Source: Nocardiopsis suaedae
GTDB taxonomy: Bacteria; Actinomycetota; Actinomycetes; Streptosporangiales; Streptosporangiaceae
NCBI RefSeq assembly: GCF_027706745.1
Contig: NZ_JAQFWP010000018.1
Coordinates: 34,128-98,127 of the forward strand
Reading direction: 5' to 3'
DNA: 64,000 nucleotides
Numbering within the stretch: the first letter of the stretch is position 1; each line of letters begins with the position of its first letter. Of the stretch, positions 17,275 to 24,880 are shown piece after piece. The notes beneath the pieces are model-generated. The model searched no databases. It had not been told where the DNA came from and was given only the letters and a program-made list of their open reading frames with translations. A program made the position numbers and the translations under genes.

Positions 17275-18438
17275 GTGATCGTCATCGGACTCTCGTCAGG
17301 GACATCGGTGGACGGCATCGACGCCGCGGCGGCCGACCTTCGGCTGGAGGGCGACGAGGTCCGCCTCGACCCGCTCGGCCACCTCACCGCCCCCTACCCG
17401 CCCGCCGTCCGGGACGCGGTGCTGGCCGCCCTCCCGCCCGCGGCGACCACGCTCGAACAGGTCTGCCGGATCGACACCGGCATCGGGCGCGCCTTCGCGG
17501 ACGCCGCCCGCACCGCCGTGGCCGAGCTGTGCCCGGGCGGCACCGCCGACCTCGCCGTCTCGCACGGCCAGACGCTCTACCACTGGGTCGAGGACGGCGC
17601 CGTCCGCGGCTCGCTCCAGCTCGGCCAGCCGGCCTGGATCACCGAGGCCACCGGCCTGCCCGTCGTGTCCGACGTGCGCGCCGCCGACATCGCCGCGGGC
17701 GGCCAGGGCGCACCGCTGGCCTCGGTCTTCGACGTCCTCTGGCTCTCCGGCCGGGGCGCCCCCGCCGCCGCCCTCAACATCGGCGGCATCGCCAACCTGA
17801 CCGTCGTCGCCCCGGACGCCCCGCCGGTCGCCTTCGACACCGGCCCCGGCAACGCCCTCCTCGACGCCGCCGCCGCGCTGGCGCCCGGCACCGGGCGGAT
17901 GGACGCCGGAGGGGAGCGCGCCCTGCGCGGGCAGGTGGTGCCCGAGCTGATGGAGCGGCTCCTGGCCGAGCCCTACTTCGCCCGCCCCGCCCCCAAGACC
18001 ACCGGCAAGGAACTCTTCAACGCCGACTACCTGGAGCGCGCCCTGGCGGGGGTCGACGCCTCCTGGGACGACGTGTTCGCCACGCTGACCGACCTGACCG
18101 CGGTGACCATCGCCGACGCCTGCAAGGCCCACGGCGTGGGCGAGGTGGTGGCCTCCGGGGGCGGCGTGCACAATCACGGCCTGATGCAGGTCCTGCGCGC
18201 GGCGCTCGCGCCCGCCCCGGTCCGCGGGTCGGAGGCGCTGGGCGTCGGCCCGGACGCCAAGGAGGCCTACCTCTTCGCGCTCCTGGGATTCCTGACCTGG
18301 CACGGCATCCCGTCGACCGTCCCGGAGTGCACCGGGGCCGCGCACCCGGTGCTGTCGGGGCGGGTGGGGCGCCCCGGGCCCGATGCGCCGCTCCCGGCGC
18401 GGCTGCGCATCAGCGGCGACGCCCATTCGGGCGTTTAG
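17275..18438 (+). CDS. anmK: Anhydro-N-acetylmuramic acid kinase
   Basis: 387 residues. The N-terminal SGTSVDGID loop, NIGGIANLTVV and FDTGPGNALLDA, and the C-terminal GGGVHNHGLM segment are those of AnmK, which opens 1,6-anhydro-MurNAc with ATP to give MurNAc-6-phosphate during peptidoglycan recycling. Length is typical. I chose the GTG at 17275, 8 bases after GGAGG; GTG codons at 17266 and 17269 overlap that ribosome binding site. MurQ, the usual next enzyme, is not adjacent. The gene lies 51 bases after the SDR gene on the same strand. Confidence 0.9.
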   Translation: MIVIGLSSGTSVDGIDAAAADLRLEGDEVRLDPLGHLTAPYPPAVRDAVLAALPPAATTLEQVCRIDTGIGRAFADAARTAVAELCPGGTADLAVSHGQTLYHWVEDGAVRGSLQLGQPAWITEATGLPVVSDVRAADIAAGGQGAPLASVFDVLWLSGRGAPAAALNIGGIANLTVVAPDAPPVAFDTGPGNALLDAAAALAPGTGRMDAGGERALRGQVVPELMERLLAEPYFARPAPKTTGKELFNADYLERALAGVDASWDDVFATLTDLTAVTIADACKAHGVGEVVASGGGVHNHGLMQVLRAALAPAPVRGSEALGVGPDAKEAYLFALLGFLTWHGIPSTVPECTGAAHPVLSGRVGRPGPDAPLPARLRISGDAHSGV

Positions 18439-18640
18439 GTCCGGACGGGGGCTCCGTCCCTCCGGGGCGGATTCGCCCGATCGGTGTACCTGATCATGGT
18501 TCATCGGTGACCATGTCCCTGGGCGCGGATCCGCCGGACCCGGGGGCTGGGCGGGCGCGGACGCTCCGGCGGCCGGCGGCCGCGGCGACGAGCTCGTCGC
18601 ACTGCTCTACCGGGAGTTCCGCGCCCCCCTGCTGCGAAAC

Positions 18641-19096
18641 GTGCGCCTGCTGACCGGCGGCGACGAGCAGTGGGCCGAGGACGTCTTCCAGGAGGCCGCA
18701 CTGCGCGCCTGGCGCCGCGCCGACGCCCTGAGCCGGGAGCGCGGCGAGCTGTGGGCATGGATGATGACCGTGTCCCGCCGCATCGTCATCGACGACCGCC
18801 GCCAGCGCGGCACCCGCCCGGTGGAGGTGGAGGCCGAGCGGGGCGTGGACCCGGCGGTGCCGGACGGCTCCGAGCCGACCCTGTCGGCCCTGGTGCTCGC
18901 CCAGGTGCTGCCGGTCCTGGCCGACCACCACCGGGAGGCGCTCGTGCTCGTCTACCTGCGGGACCGGTCGGTGGGCGAGGCCGCCGCGGAGCTGGGCGTG
19001 CCGCCGGGCACGGTGAAGTCCCGGATCCACTACGGCCTGCGCGCCCTGCGCGAGGCGGTGGGCGGCCCCGACGGCGACGGCCCCCTCCGTCGTTGA
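18641..19096 (+). CDS. ECF-like sigma-70 factor, 5' end apparently frameshifted
   Basis: Sigma region 2 (GGDEQWAEDVFQEAALRAWRRADA and VSRRIVIDDRRQRG) and a region 4 helix-turn-helix (SVGEAAAELGVPPGTVKSRIHYGLRALREA) are clear, so the product resembles an extracytoplasmic-function sigma factor. The first canonical start in this frame is the GTG at 18641, which removes the start of region 2. The missing part (DELVALLYREFRAPLLRN) is encoded in the same frame from about 18587, without any ATG or GTG. An ATG at 18513 lies in another frame; adding one G to the GGGGG run at 18542-18546 would join it to the rest. No anti-sigma gene follows. The TGA stop lies inside a long hairpin repeat. Confidence 0.7.
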   Translation: MRLLTGGDEQWAEDVFQEAALRAWRRADALSRERGELWAWMMTVSRRIVIDDRRQRGTRPVEVEAERGVDPAVPDGSEPTLSALVLAQVLPVLADHHREALVLVYLRDRSVGEAAAELGVPPGTVKSRIHYGLRALREAVGGPDGDGPLRR

Positions 19097-19154
19097 TCTC
19101 GGGAAAAACGACGCTAAAACCGCGCTTGTAGGGTCGTTTTTCCCGAGATCAACG
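19091..19154. repeat. Hairpin repeat, copy 1 (perfect 22-bp arms)
   Basis: Arms 19091-19112 and 19133-19154 are perfectly complementary (core TTGATCTCGGGAAAAACG); the 20-base loop contains AAAACCGCGCT. It lies between convergent sigma-factor and VOC genes and ends with TTTTT before CCCGAGATC, so it could stop transcription from both sides. The same stem and loop recur at 27637-27700 and 53163-53230, showing a dispersed family and not a chance terminator. Confidence 0.85.
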
Positions 19155-19165
19155 GGGAACCGGGG

Positions 19166-19561
19166 TCATCCCAGGAGGTCCCAGCGGTTGCCCGCGATGT
19201 CGAGGAACACCGCCACCCGGCCGTAGGGCTCGCTGCGCGGCTCTCCGACGAAGCGGACACCGGCCTCCACCATCCGCGCGTAGGCGCGGTCGAAGTCGTC
19301 CACGCGCAGGAAGAACCCCACGCGCCCGGCCATCTGGTCGCCGACGGCCGCGGCCTGGCGCTCCCCGTCGGCGCGCGCGAGGAGGAGCCCCGTACCCCCG
19401 CCCGGAGGGCGCACGACGACCCACCGCTTGGGCCGCCCCTCGGCCGACGTGAGGGCAGGGGAGTCCTCGACCAGCTCGAACCCCAGGGCTTCGGTGAAGA
19501 ATTCGATCGCCGGGTCGTACTCGTCGACGATGACGGTGACGTATTCCAGGCCCATCTTCAT
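19166..19561 (-). CDS. VOC (glyoxalase/bleomycin-resistance) family protein
   Basis: 131 residues with the paired beta-alpha-beta-beta-beta units of the vicinal oxygen chelate fold: YVTVIVDEYDPAIEFFTEALGF at the start and FFLRVDDFDRAYARMVEAGVRF in the second half, ending VAVFLDIAGNRWDLLG. Such single-module proteins act as dimers in metal-dependent chemistry or drug binding. The second-half pattern FxDxxGNxWDL is usual for this subgroup, but the function cannot be assigned. The ATG at 19561 was used, with a second Met two codons in. Convergent with the sigma-factor gene across the hairpin repeat. Confidence 0.82.
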   Translation of the reverse strand: MKMGLEYVTVIVDEYDPAIEFFTEALGFELVEDSPALTSAEGRPKRWVVVRPPGGGTGLLLARADGERQAAAVGDQMAGRVGFFLRVDDFDRAYARMVEAGVRFVGEPRSEPYGRVAVFLDIAGNRWDLLG

Positions 19562-19607
19562 GCCGACACTGTAGGGGCGGCCCCGTCCGGGCGCTCACCC
19601 CGACCCC

Positions 19608-21089
19608 TCACCCCGACCGGGGCGGCGATTCGGGCGACAGCCGCAGGGCCAGGGCCGGGCACATGTCCACGGCCTTGCCCGCCTCCTCTGCGAAGCGTTC
19701 GGGAACGGTGACCTCCGGCGCCTCCGGGTAGCCGTGCCGGTCCAGCCGGATCAGCCCCGGAGCCAGGTGCGCGCACAGCCCATGGGCGTCGCACCGCGAC
19801 CAGTCCACCGTCAGCCGCGACTGCGCGGCCGTGCCCCCGGGGAGCGGCAGCACCTCCCGCTCGCGAGGGCGGCACGACCCGGTCACGGCGTGCACGGCGA
19901 TGTCGTCGCGGAAGGCCTCCAGCGCCGACGCCGCCAGCCGCGCCGCGCCGTCCGGGTGGGCGCACGCCCCCCGGCCCGCCCCGATGCCCGCCGCCTCGGT
20001 GACCGCCTCGGGCGTCCCCTCGCCCCCGGCCAGATCTCCGAAGGCACGGGCCAGCCGCGGTAGTCCGCGCACGCACGGTCCGCACTGGCGGGCGTTCTCC
20101 TCGGCCAGGTAGCGCAGCACACGGGCCGTCTCGTCCAGCGGACAGGCGTCCGGGCCGATGGGGAGCACGATCCCCGCCCCGAGCGCCCCGCCCCGCTCCT
20201 CCATTCCCGCGCGCGAGAGCACGGCCCCCGCGACGTCCCTGGGCGCCAGCCACGCCCCGTGGTAGCCGCCCACGAGCACGCCCCGCCCGGGCTCGGCCCC
20301 GCACGCCTCCAGCACCTCGTCCAAGGGCGTGCCCAGCGGGACCTCCACCACGGCGGGGGAGCGGGCCGCCCCTCCCACGGTGAGGAGCAGCGTCCCCGGC
20401 TCGCCGGGTGCGCCGACGATCCCGAACCGGTCCGCCCCCAGGGCGGTGAGCACCGCGAGCTGGGCATAGGTCTCGGCGTTGGACAGCAGCGTCGGGAGCC
20501 CGTCCACGCCCGTGTCGCTGGCGCGCCGCTTCACGCCCGGCGGGACGGGGGTGCTCCCGTTGACGCCGCGCACCAGCGCCCCGCCCTCCCCGGACAGGAA
20601 CCGGTCCGGGAGGCGGACGACCCGCACCGCCGGGCCCGGCCCGCGTTCGGCGATCGCGTCCAGCAGTGACCGCTCGGCCCCGCCGCCGCCCGCGGTGCCC
20701 ACCACCACCTCGTGCGCGTCCAGGGCGGAGGCGGCCAGCTCCGCCCCGTCCAGCACCAGGTGCGGGGCGCGTTCCAGCAGCGTCCGGTCCTTGCGGCTGC
20801 CCGGCTCGCCCTCGGCGGCGTTGACGACCACGCGCGCCGGGCACCCGCGCCGTCCGCACGCGCGCAGCACGGCGGCGACCTTGCGGGCGAACGGGAAGTG
20901 CGCCCCGCCCCGGCCCCGCAGCTCGCCCAGGCCCGCCAGGGCCACCAGGTCGTCGGGGCGCAGCCGGGGCGGCGCCGGGTGCAGGGCGCGGTGGCCGTCC
21001 AGGGCGAGGCGGGCCCCGCCCTCCAGCCCGGCGGTCAGCCGCGCCGGGCCCAGCGCGCGCACGGCCGTCGGCGCATCTTCCGCGCTCAC
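19608..21089 (-). CDS. NuoF-like flavoprotein fused to a C-terminal ferredoxin domain
   Basis: 493 residues. The N-terminal 400 residues resemble NuoF: FMN/NADH motif LRGRGGAHFPFARKV (about 72-88), VNAAEGEPGSRKDRTLL and a SLBB-like segment. The cluster region reads ENARQCGPCVRG and later GRGACAHPDG, giving three cysteines where NuoF has four. The C-terminal 60 residues form a small ferredoxin (VDWSRCDAHGLCAHLAPG, then DMCPALAL), of the C-x5-C...CP type. It overlaps the ferric-reductase-like gene by 4 bases (GTGA), so the pair is translationally coupled. A plausible role is passing electrons from NAD(P)H to the membrane haem protein; the direction is not shown. Start GTG 21089. Confidence 0.82.
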   Translation of the reverse strand: MSAEDAPTAVRALGPARLTAGLEGGARLALDGHRALHPAPPRLRPDDLVALAGLGELRGRGGAHFPFARKVAAVLRACGRRGCPARVVVNAAEGEPGSRKDRTLLERAPHLVLDGAELAASALDAHEVVVGTAGGGGAERSLLDAIAERGPGPAVRVVRLPDRFLSGEGGALVRGVNGSTPVPPGVKRRASDTGVDGLPTLLSNAETYAQLAVLTALGADRFGIVGAPGEPGTLLLTVGGAARSPAVVEVPLGTPLDEVLEACGAEPGRGVLVGGYHGAWLAPRDVAGAVLSRAGMEERGGALGAGIVLPIGPDACPLDETARVLRYLAEENARQCGPCVRGLPRLARAFGDLAGGEGTPEAVTEAAGIGAGRGACAHPDGAARLAASALEAFRDDIAVHAVTGSCRPREREVLPLPGGTAAQSRLTVDWSRCDAHGLCAHLAPGLIRLDRHGYPEAPEVTVPERFAEEAGKAVDMCPALALRLSPESPPRSG

Positions 21090-21961
21090 CGCCGCCCCTC
21101 CCGGATGGCCGCCCAGAACTCCAGGTCCTCGGCGAGGCCGTCGCCGTCCCGGGGGGCGGCCGGGCGCGCCTGCGCGGTGCGGTCCCCCGGGGGCGGGAAC
21201 ACCCCGTCGGACCCCGCGTCCCGCCCTCCGGAGCGGACCACGGTCACCCGCCGCTCGGCGTCCGCGCGGCCCCGCTCGGGCCCGGCGGCGACCAGCAGCC
21301 GGGCCGCCAGGGCCAGACCCACGGCCGCCAGGCACAGCGCGTACCCCGCCACCACCCATCCGGCGGGCTCGCGCCCGGCGGTGAGCCCGTGCACGATCGC
21401 CAGCGGCCAGCACAGGTAGGCCGCCGCGTGCACGGCCCGCCACAGCCGGGGGCGGCCCCCGCCGGCGAAGCGGCGCCGCAGCAGCCCGGTCACGACGATG
21501 ACCAGCAGCAGGTCGGTGGAGAACGCGCCGAAGGCCACGGCCGCGTCCGCCCCGAACGGCAGCACCGCCTGGTGGGCGGCCACCCGGCCGAACGCCACCT
21601 GCAGGGCCACGTGCGCGAAGAGGAACCCCACCGCGGCCACCGCCACCGAGCGGTGCACCGCCTGCAGCAGCACCCGGCGCCGCACGTCCAGCACGATCCG
21701 GTCGGTGGCCAGCAGCCCGCAGACGGTCGCGGCGGTCAGGCCGAGCAGCGCGAGCACCCCGGACATCGCCCAGAGGAAATCCTGGAACGCGCGCAGGAAA
21801 TCCAATTGGCGCGGCGCCGCAACGGCGAGGACGGTGTTCGATATAACTAGTCCGATTAGGAGGAACGCGTGCGCGGCCAATGGCCGCCGCCGCGCCTTGA
21901 AGGTGGTATCAATCGAGGTCAGAGCCTGTTTGAGGGTCTGTGCGACGGTTCGCTCGGGCAT
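21086..21961 (-). CDS. Ferric-reductase-like transmembrane protein
   Basis: 291 residues with about six membrane segments between residues 28 and 230 and histidines in helices positioned for haem ligation (LQAVHRSVAVAAVGFLFAHVAL, and WRAVHAAAYLCWPLAIVHGL). This is the pattern of the ferric reductase-like transmembrane component family. The C-terminal 60 residues are a Pro/Arg-rich cytoplasmic tail. It is cotranscribed with the NuoF-ferredoxin fusion, which overlaps by 4 bases, suggesting a membrane redox complex. Start ATG 21961; upstream bases near 21970-22090 have a low GC content and probably hold the promoter. Confidence 0.8.
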   Translation of the reverse strand: MPERTVAQTLKQALTSIDTTFKARRRPLAAHAFLLIGLVISNTVLAVAAPRQLDFLRAFQDFLWAMSGVLALLGLTAATVCGLLATDRIVLDVRRRVLLQAVHRSVAVAAVGFLFAHVALQVAFGRVAAHQAVLPFGADAAVAFGAFSTDLLLVIVVTGLLRRRFAGGGRPRLWRAVHAAAYLCWPLAIVHGLTAGREPAGWVVAGYALCLAAVGLALAARLLVAAGPERGRADAERRVTVVRSGGRDAGSDGVFPPPGDRTAQARPAAPRDGDGLAEDLEFWAAIREGRR

Positions 21962-22148
21962 TATCCGCCTCCACCGGGCACGGGTGGGTGACAGAACATA
22001 GCACGCGTGCAGCGCATGTGGGGGGAATCAAGAAAATCGCTTATATGGTGAACCGGTGGCGCCCGTCATGCGTATCTCTATGCGATAACGGCCGTGAAAC
22101 AGGTGGGAAACCGTGACGGTCGATGACCGTGGACCCGATGGAGGGACC

Positions 22149-22805
22149 GTGAAGGCACCCGGAACGACCGCACTGGTCCTGGCCGGCGGAGCGGCGGCGG
22201 TGCTCGCCGCCGGATGCGGCGGCCAGGGCGAGCTGCCCGAGTACGACGCGGCGCCCGCCGAGGAGGAGGCCGGAGCCTCCCCGGACGCCCCCGAGGGGGC
22301 GCTGGCGGTGCGCGAGGGCACCGACGTCGGCGAGGTGGTCACCGACGCCGACGGCTACACGCTGTACATGTACACCCCGGACGGCGCCGGTGCCGCCGCC
22401 TCCTCCTGCACCGGCGACTGCGCCAAGCAGTGGCCCCCGGCGCTGGACGAGGGCGGCGGCGCCCCCGAGGGCATCGACGCCGAGCTGGTCGGCGCCATCG
22501 ACCGCGAGGAGGGCGAGGCCCAGGTCACCCTCGACGGGCGCCCGCTGTACCGCTACGCGGGCGACGTGGAGCCCGGCGACGTGAACGGCGAGGGCGTGGG
22601 CGGCCTCTGGTACGCCGTCGCGCCCGACGGGGGCAAGGCCGCGGAGGCCGTGCAGGGCTCCGGCGGCTCCGGCTCCGGCTCCGATGGGGCCGATGGGGCC
22701 GAAGGGGGCGCGTCGCCGGAGGAGGACCCCGGTGGCGGCGGCACGTCCGAGGACGGCGACGGAGGCGGATCCGGATATGGCGACGACGGCGGATACGGCT
22801 ACTGA
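22149..22805 (+). CDS. Lipoprotein with Yx(FWY)xxD repeats
   Basis: 218 residues. A short lipoprotein signal (MKAPGTTALVLAGG...VLAAGCGG, lipobox LAAGC with Cys near 25) precedes two copies of the secreted-repeat domain (PF03640-type): DADGYTLYMYTPDGAG, CTGDCAKQWPPAL and LDGRPLYRYAGDVEPGDVNG, GGLWYAVAPDG. Some members of this group bind haem or take part in copper or redox-linked surface processes, but the role is not established. The C-terminal 45 residues are Gly/Ser/Asp-rich. The GTG at 22149 follows TGGAGGG. It overlaps the next gene by about 29 bases. Confidence 0.82.
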   Translation: MKAPGTTALVLAGGAAAVLAAGCGGQGELPEYDAAPAEEEAGASPDAPEGALAVREGTDVGEVVTDADGYTLYMYTPDGAGAAASSCTGDCAKQWPPALDEGGGAPEGIDAELVGAIDREEGEAQVTLDGRPLYRYAGDVEPGDVNGEGVGGLWYAVAPDGGKAAEAVQGSGGSGSGSDGADGAEGGASPEEDPGGGGTSEDGDGGGSGYGDDGGYGY

Positions 22806-23472
22806 CCCGCCCCCCGGGCGCGGGCGCCGCCGCCTCCGGATGCGGCCCCTGTCCTCCCTCGGCGCGATCGAGTTCGCCGGGGTGGCCGCGTTCCTGGTCC
22901 TCTCCGCGATCACGGTGTTCATGGTGGTCCCCAACGGCTCCATGTCCGCCACCGGCCTCTTCTGGCGCGAGTGGGAGATGACCGACTACGGCCCCCTCGG
23001 CCCGGCCGACCGCGACGCCCTCGCCAAGGTCCGCCAGGCCAACCTGTGGGAGATCCCCACCGGGCAGCAGGCTGAGGAGCGCGCCCGCAGCGACCGCGTC
23101 CGCGAGGTCGGCGGCATCCTCGCCGACGACCACACCCTGATGGACGAGCAGGTCCGGGAGGTGGCCCACGAGCTCGAGGTGGAACTGCCCACCATGCCCA
23201 GCGCGCAGCAGCAGGACTGGATGGACGAGCTCGCCGGGCTCTCCGGCGACGCCTACGACCGCACGGCGGTGCACCGCCTGCGCTTCGCCCACGGCGAGGT
23301 GATCCAGGTGCTGGCCGAGGTGCGCGCCGGTACCCGCAACACCCTCGTCCGCTCCTTCGTCCAGCACGCCGTGTTCATGGTGCTCAAGCACATCACGCTG
23401 CTGGAGAGCACCGGCCTGGTGGACTTCGAGCGGCTCCCCGAGCCGCCGCCCCCCGAACGCCGCCGGGGCTGA
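22777..23472 (+). CDS. DUF4142 membrane-anchored protein
   Basis: 231 residues. A basic N-terminus, one membrane helix at about residues 30-52 (GAIEFAGVAAFLVLSAITVFMV) and an extracellular all-helical domain matching the DUF4142 four-helix pattern: DRDALAKVRQANLWEIPTGQ, RVREVGGILADDHTLMDEQV and a terminal VQHAVFMVLKHITLLEST helix. Function unknown; DUF4142 resembles ferritin-like bundles. The chosen ATG at 22777 lies inside the end of the preceding lipoprotein gene; an ATG at 22840 is an alternative that keeps the membrane helix. The two genes are probably one operon with the DUF1996 gene 77 bases downstream. Confidence 0.75.
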   Translation: MATTADTATDPPPGRGRRRLRMRPLSSLGAIEFAGVAAFLVLSAITVFMVVPNGSMSATGLFWREWEMTDYGPLGPADRDALAKVRQANLWEIPTGQQAEERARSDRVREVGGILADDHTLMDEQVREVAHELEVELPTMPSAQQQDWMDELAGLSGDAYDRTAVHRLRFAHGEVIQVLAEVRAGTRNTLVRSFVQHAVFMVLKHITLLESTGLVDFERLPEPPPPERRRG

Positions 23473-23549
23473 CCCCGGCGCGATCCGGGCGCCGCCGCGG
23501 CGCCCGACCGTCCCACCCCGTACACGACGGAAGACGGAAGGCCTGACCG

Positions 23550-24707
23550 ATGACGAACCCCCGCAACCCCCACGACCCCCGAGGACGCTTACCACGAGGG
23601 CGTTCGCGCGACCGGCGCGGACGCCGCGGCCGGACCCCCGTGCTCCTCGCGGCCCTCGCCGCCGCGGGCGCCCTCGCGACGGCCGCGCTCGTCGCGGCCA
23701 CCGCCGCACCCCCGACCGCCGCCCCGGTCGACGGGGGCACCCGGGAGGGGGCTCCCGAGGACACCGGCGGCGGATACGGCGGTGAGGGCGACGGCGACGA
23801 CCCGCCCGGGCCGGGCCCCGGCCCCGAGGACTTCGTCGACATCCGCGACGTGCCCCCGGCGCCGCCGGGTCCGCAGCCCGGCGACGCGGGCGGCGCCGAC
23901 GGCGTCTACCGCGCCGAGTGCGGCCGCAACGAGAACGGCCTGTTCAACTCCGAGAACGTGATCGTCGCCCCCGGCGTCCCCAACGGCGCCCAGCACACCC
24001 ACGACTACGTCGGCAACCAGGACATCAACCGGTTCACCGACGACGTCGAGGCCAACAACGCGATCCTGGCCCAGGGCGACACGAGCTGCGCCGACGGCGA
24101 CCGGTCCATGCACTACTGGCCGGTGCTGCGCGACATCACGCAGGAGGGCGCCGACGCCGGCGCCCCCGGCGGCGGCCTGGACGGCAACGTGGGCCGCATT
24201 CTCACCCCGCGAAGCGCGGCCATCGAGTTCCGCGGCAACGCGGTCGACGAGGTCGTCCCCATGCCGCGCTTCCTGCAGGCCATCACCGGGAACGCGCGCG
24301 CCGCCACCAGCGGCGGGGAGAACGCGAACGCCCAGTGGACGTGCACCGGGTTCGAGGACCGGATCTCCACGGACCGGTACCCCCTGTGCCCCGACGGAAG
24401 CGATGTGACGAGGATCATGGACTTCCCGAGCTGCTGGGACGGGCGGAACACGGAGAGCGAGGACAACCGCTCGCACATCGTGTTCCCCGACCCGGAGACG
24501 GGCGCCTGCCCCGGCGGTACGCGGCCCGTCCCCCAGCTGCGGCAGACCCTGGTCTACGAGGTGCCCGAGGGGCCCGCGTTCGCCGTCGACGGTTTCCCCG
24601 AAGAGGGGCACGCGGCTGTGACGGATCACTCCGACTTCATCAACGTGATGCCGGACGGCCTCATGGACAAGGCTGTGGCCTGCATCAACAGTGGACGCGC
24701 CTGCTGA
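23550..24707 (+). CDS. Secreted DUF1996 protein
   Basis: 385 residues. Arg-rich start, hydrophobic segment at about 31-52 (signal or anchor), a 50-residue Gly/Pro/Asp linker and a DUF1996 domain from about residue 110 to the end: FNSENVIVAPGVPNGAQHTH, CADGDRSMHYWPVL, LMDFPSCWDGRNTESEDN-like segment (MDFPSCWDGRN) and HSDFINVMPDG. DUF1996 is found in secreted bacterial and fungal proteins and in some cases is joined to carbohydrate-binding modules; catalytic activity is not established. Eight or more cysteines suggest disulfides after export. It follows the lipoprotein and DUF4142 genes on the same strand. Confidence 0.85.
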   Translation: MTNPRNPHDPRGRLPRGRSRDRRGRRGRTPVLLAALAAAGALATAALVAATAAPPTAAPVDGGTREGAPEDTGGGYGGEGDGDDPPGPGPGPEDFVDIRDVPPAPPGPQPGDAGGADGVYRAECGRNENGLFNSENVIVAPGVPNGAQHTHDYVGNQDINRFTDDVEANNAILAQGDTSCADGDRSMHYWPVLRDITQEGADAGAPGGGLDGNVGRILTPRSAAIEFRGNAVDEVVPMPRFLQAITGNARAATSGGENANAQWTCTGFEDRISTDRYPLCPDGSDVTRIMDFPSCWDGRNTESEDNRSHIVFPDPETGACPGGTRPVPQLRQTLVYEVPEGPAFAVDGFPEEGHAAVTDHSDFINVMPDGLMDKAVACINSGRAC

Positions 24708-24787
24708 GGCGCGGCGGCGACACGCGCTGCGGGCCGGGTGGGCGACACCCGGTCCGCAGCGCTCTATCGTGGGGCGACGGCGAGAAA

Positions 24788-24820
24788 TAGACCACCGGTC
24801 TAAACCTGTTGTCCAGACCA
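24788..24820. promoter_or_regulatory. Palindromic AGACC sites upstream of PEP carboxykinase
   Basis: TAGACC-ACC-GGTCTA (24788-24802) is a perfect 6-bp inverted repeat. A further AGACCA at 24815-24820 lies within CCAGACCAACTGG. AGACCA/TGGTCT half-sites are typical of GntR/HutC-type regulators, so control by carbon source is plausible. The sites end 60 bases before the GTG start. Confidence 0.5.
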
Positions 24821-24880
24821 ACTGGCCGGTTACGGCACTCGTCGTCGATGATGCGGACCAGACGACGAGAAGGAGCCGCT

